NCBI GenBank assembly: GCA_038049695.1
Contig: CP142452.1
Location: 72,793,501-72,857,500, forward strand
Reading direction: 5' to 3'
DNA length: 64,000 nt
From: Cinnamomum chago
Lineage: Eukaryota; Streptophyta; Magnoliopsida; Laurales; Lauraceae
Shown here in pieces: positions 62,500 through 64,000 of this stretch; positions within the stretch are counted from its first letter, which is position 1, and every line of letters begins with the position of its first letter. Position numbers and translations under genes: made by a program. The notes below the pieces were generated by a model. The model searched no databases and had not been told where the DNA came from. It saw only the letters and a program-made list of their open reading frames with translations.

Positions 62500-62715
62500 A
62501 AGCCAATAGGGCCTTAAAGCCCGTTTGGCCCAACCCCCAGTTAAAAAACCCTTCAAGTCCCCCCACCCTCCTTCCATGATTCCTAAAGAGAGAAAAAAAC
62601 ACAAAAACGAGACTACTCCTTTCTTTCTTTTAAAACTTCCCCAAATTGGTAGAAATCCCAAATCGTCTCTGGCATCGTCACCGACGACACGCGCTGCTGC
62701 CATCTTCTCCGGTGG
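62500..62715 (+). other. Possible promoter and first exon of a plus-strand gene
   Basis: Composition changes here to a GC-richer stretch with CATCGTCACCGACGACACG and CTGCTGCCATCTTCTCCG, followed by GTGGGTATCC, a plausible donor, and then a CT-rich leader-like segment. This resembles a plant 5' leader followed by a long first intron. No start codon with a convincing frame was found, so the gene is unproven. Confidence 0.25.
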
Positions 62716-64000
62716 GTATCCCTCTCTCTCCCTCTCCCCCCAACACACTCTCTCGCGGTCTCCTTTAGGGCAGGGTTTTTCCCTTCATTTTTTTTTTCAA
62801 AATAACAAATCTTTTATTTTCGAAAATCGAAATAGAAAATATTAGTGAAATAAAATTGGGATTTGGGATTGAGGTAGTAATGTGTCATGCTGTGAGTGTG
62901 GATTTTTATTAGGGTTTTCTAATTGTAGATGAATCTATCTATGTCTGTAGATTCCAACCTTTCAATTTTGATGTGATGATGTCCATCTTCTTGAATGATA
63001 TTGCAACCATTTAATTTTGTTGAAGTAACTGATTCAGATTGGGCGATTTAAATGGGCATGTTTGTTTACGTGGATTTATGTACCTAATTGTTTGTATGGA
63101 ACTTGAATACACATAGGATTCGTTGATGGATGGGTCATGGGTGTATTTGTTCGCACACAATTTGAATACATTATACATATAAGTAATTTATTCAAATAGC
63201 CATGCTTGTTCGTATGAAATTGGAACCCATAGGAAGTACTAATTTAGTTTGATTTACTGTATGGAGGAAGTAATCGATTCATATGGGTTGTTTGTATATA
63301 GGAAGCAATCGATCTTTTTTCCTTTTAAGGCAAAATTATATTAAAGAAAACAAAGACAAGAAGGTATGTACACCTTCATGAATTTTGGGTATTTTTTGGT
63401 GGCATGGGAGGATTTTGATTATTTGATAAGCTCCCATAACCATCGAGGGCATTTGTAAATACGACTTTTGATGACAGAATGTCATTTGACGTAATTGGTT
63501 TTTTGGAAAATGCAATACATTCTCTTTTGTCATTGCTAGTGTGAAGAATGTACAGTGAAATGATGATTGACTTTTCAATAGACCAAAGTCAGCCCCCCTC
63601 AATCAAAAATCCTGAGTCCGCCACTGCCCTTCGGAAGTGCAGGATGCTAGTGAGGAGAGTAACTCTCACAATTCATCAAAGGACTGTCTCGTGGCTCTCC
63701 TGTAGATCCTGCACGAGGTGGTGGCAGTTATAGAGATGACGACCTGATTATATATGAGCCAATGGAGCCGTTTATTGATGCTGTTGATCTCGACCCGAGC
63801 CGTGGCTGCCAAAGACATGTCCCGCAAACTAAATCCTCACAATTGAGTATACGAAATAGAAAATAGTGCTAATAGCTATGGGGGGCAGAAGGTACTACTG
63901 GGGGTGATGCCGACCAGATGTAGGCCACGTATATATGCTATGACTGGCAGCCGCAATATGCAGCACCACAACTTGTTGGGTGGGTTTGGGGGGTAGGGTG
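62716..64000. other. Right edge, mostly non-coding with one coding-like piece
   Basis: At 63687-63866 the plus strand reads SRGSPVDPARGGGSYRDDDL, then IIYEPMEPFIDAVDLDPSRG and a stop. It resembles the acidic Gly/Asp-rich C-terminal tail seen in some hAT-type transposases, and the upstream frame is shifted. I cannot confirm the family. The rest holds short microsatellite-like and AT-rich sequence. Confidence 0.25.

Noticed and set aside
62329..62748. 139-codon minus-strand frame near the right end
   Set aside because: It overlaps the MITE end and the possible plus-strand leader and has no domain; it is not the missing MIRO 5' part.
1..64000. CRISPR arrays, bacterial operons, organelle DNA insertions
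   Set aside because: No regularly spaced repeats with unique spacers, no prokaryotic gene organisation, and no recognisable plastid or mitochondrial gene sequence were seen.

Overview
The window is nuclear DNA from a flowering plant. It is AT-rich, its genes are split by GT-AG introns of up to 5.5 kb, and it is full of plant transposon remains. The species cannot be named. The large introns and the mix of solo LTRs, L1 LINEs, hAT/MULE elements and MITEs fit a medium or large genome rather than a compact one like Arabidopsis.

Four protein genes are supported, all on the minus strand. From left to right: a one-exon CLE peptide gene (9191-9412, CLE27 type with a PSCPDPLHN core); a six-exon Yip1-domain Golgi/endosome membrane protein (13696-21475, 287 aa, YIP5b/YIPF1-2 type); a five-exon peroxisomal adenine nucleotide carrier (25574-33745, 322 aa, PNC1/PNC2 type); and the last six exons of a mitochondrial Rho GTPase (45137-57599, MIRO, 270 C-terminal residues). 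All exon junctions given keep the reading frame. The N-terminal GTPase and EF hands of MIRO were not found before the right edge. As recalled, Arabidopsis has the order YIP5b-PNC-MIRO on two duplicated segments, so this looks like an old gene block kept in order while transposons widened it. The three proteins act in different organelles (Golgi/endosome, peroxisome, mitochondrion), and nothing suggests a common pathway. A broken exon of a SAR1 GTPase gene lies between PNC and MIRO.

The rest is mainly mobile DNA. 1-2291 is mostly one LTR-like unit. 2292-9190 and 9413-13695 hold small repeats, a 31-base poly-C run, a 144-bp tandem duplication and LINE or MITE ends. The YIP introns hold SINE-like and mini-LTR remnants. 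The PNC introns hold an intact-ended hAT MITE, a minisatellite and an antisense L1. 34407-36719 is a solo LTR with a perfect 5-bp target duplication. 38357-39304 is a MULE with a perfect 9-bp target duplication. The MIRO introns contain a second solo LTR with a perfect 5-bp duplication, a hAT element with a perfect 8-bp duplication, a LINE RNase H fragment and tandem duplications. 57.6-64 kb holds a LINE tail, LTR-like direct repeats, MITEs and possibly the start of a plus-strand gene.

No new multi-gene system was found. The most informative items are the gene block, the Cys-type CLE peptide, the tandem splice acceptor in the MIRO anchor exon, the duplicated acceptor/exon in YIP intron 1, and several newly delimited transposons with exact target duplications.
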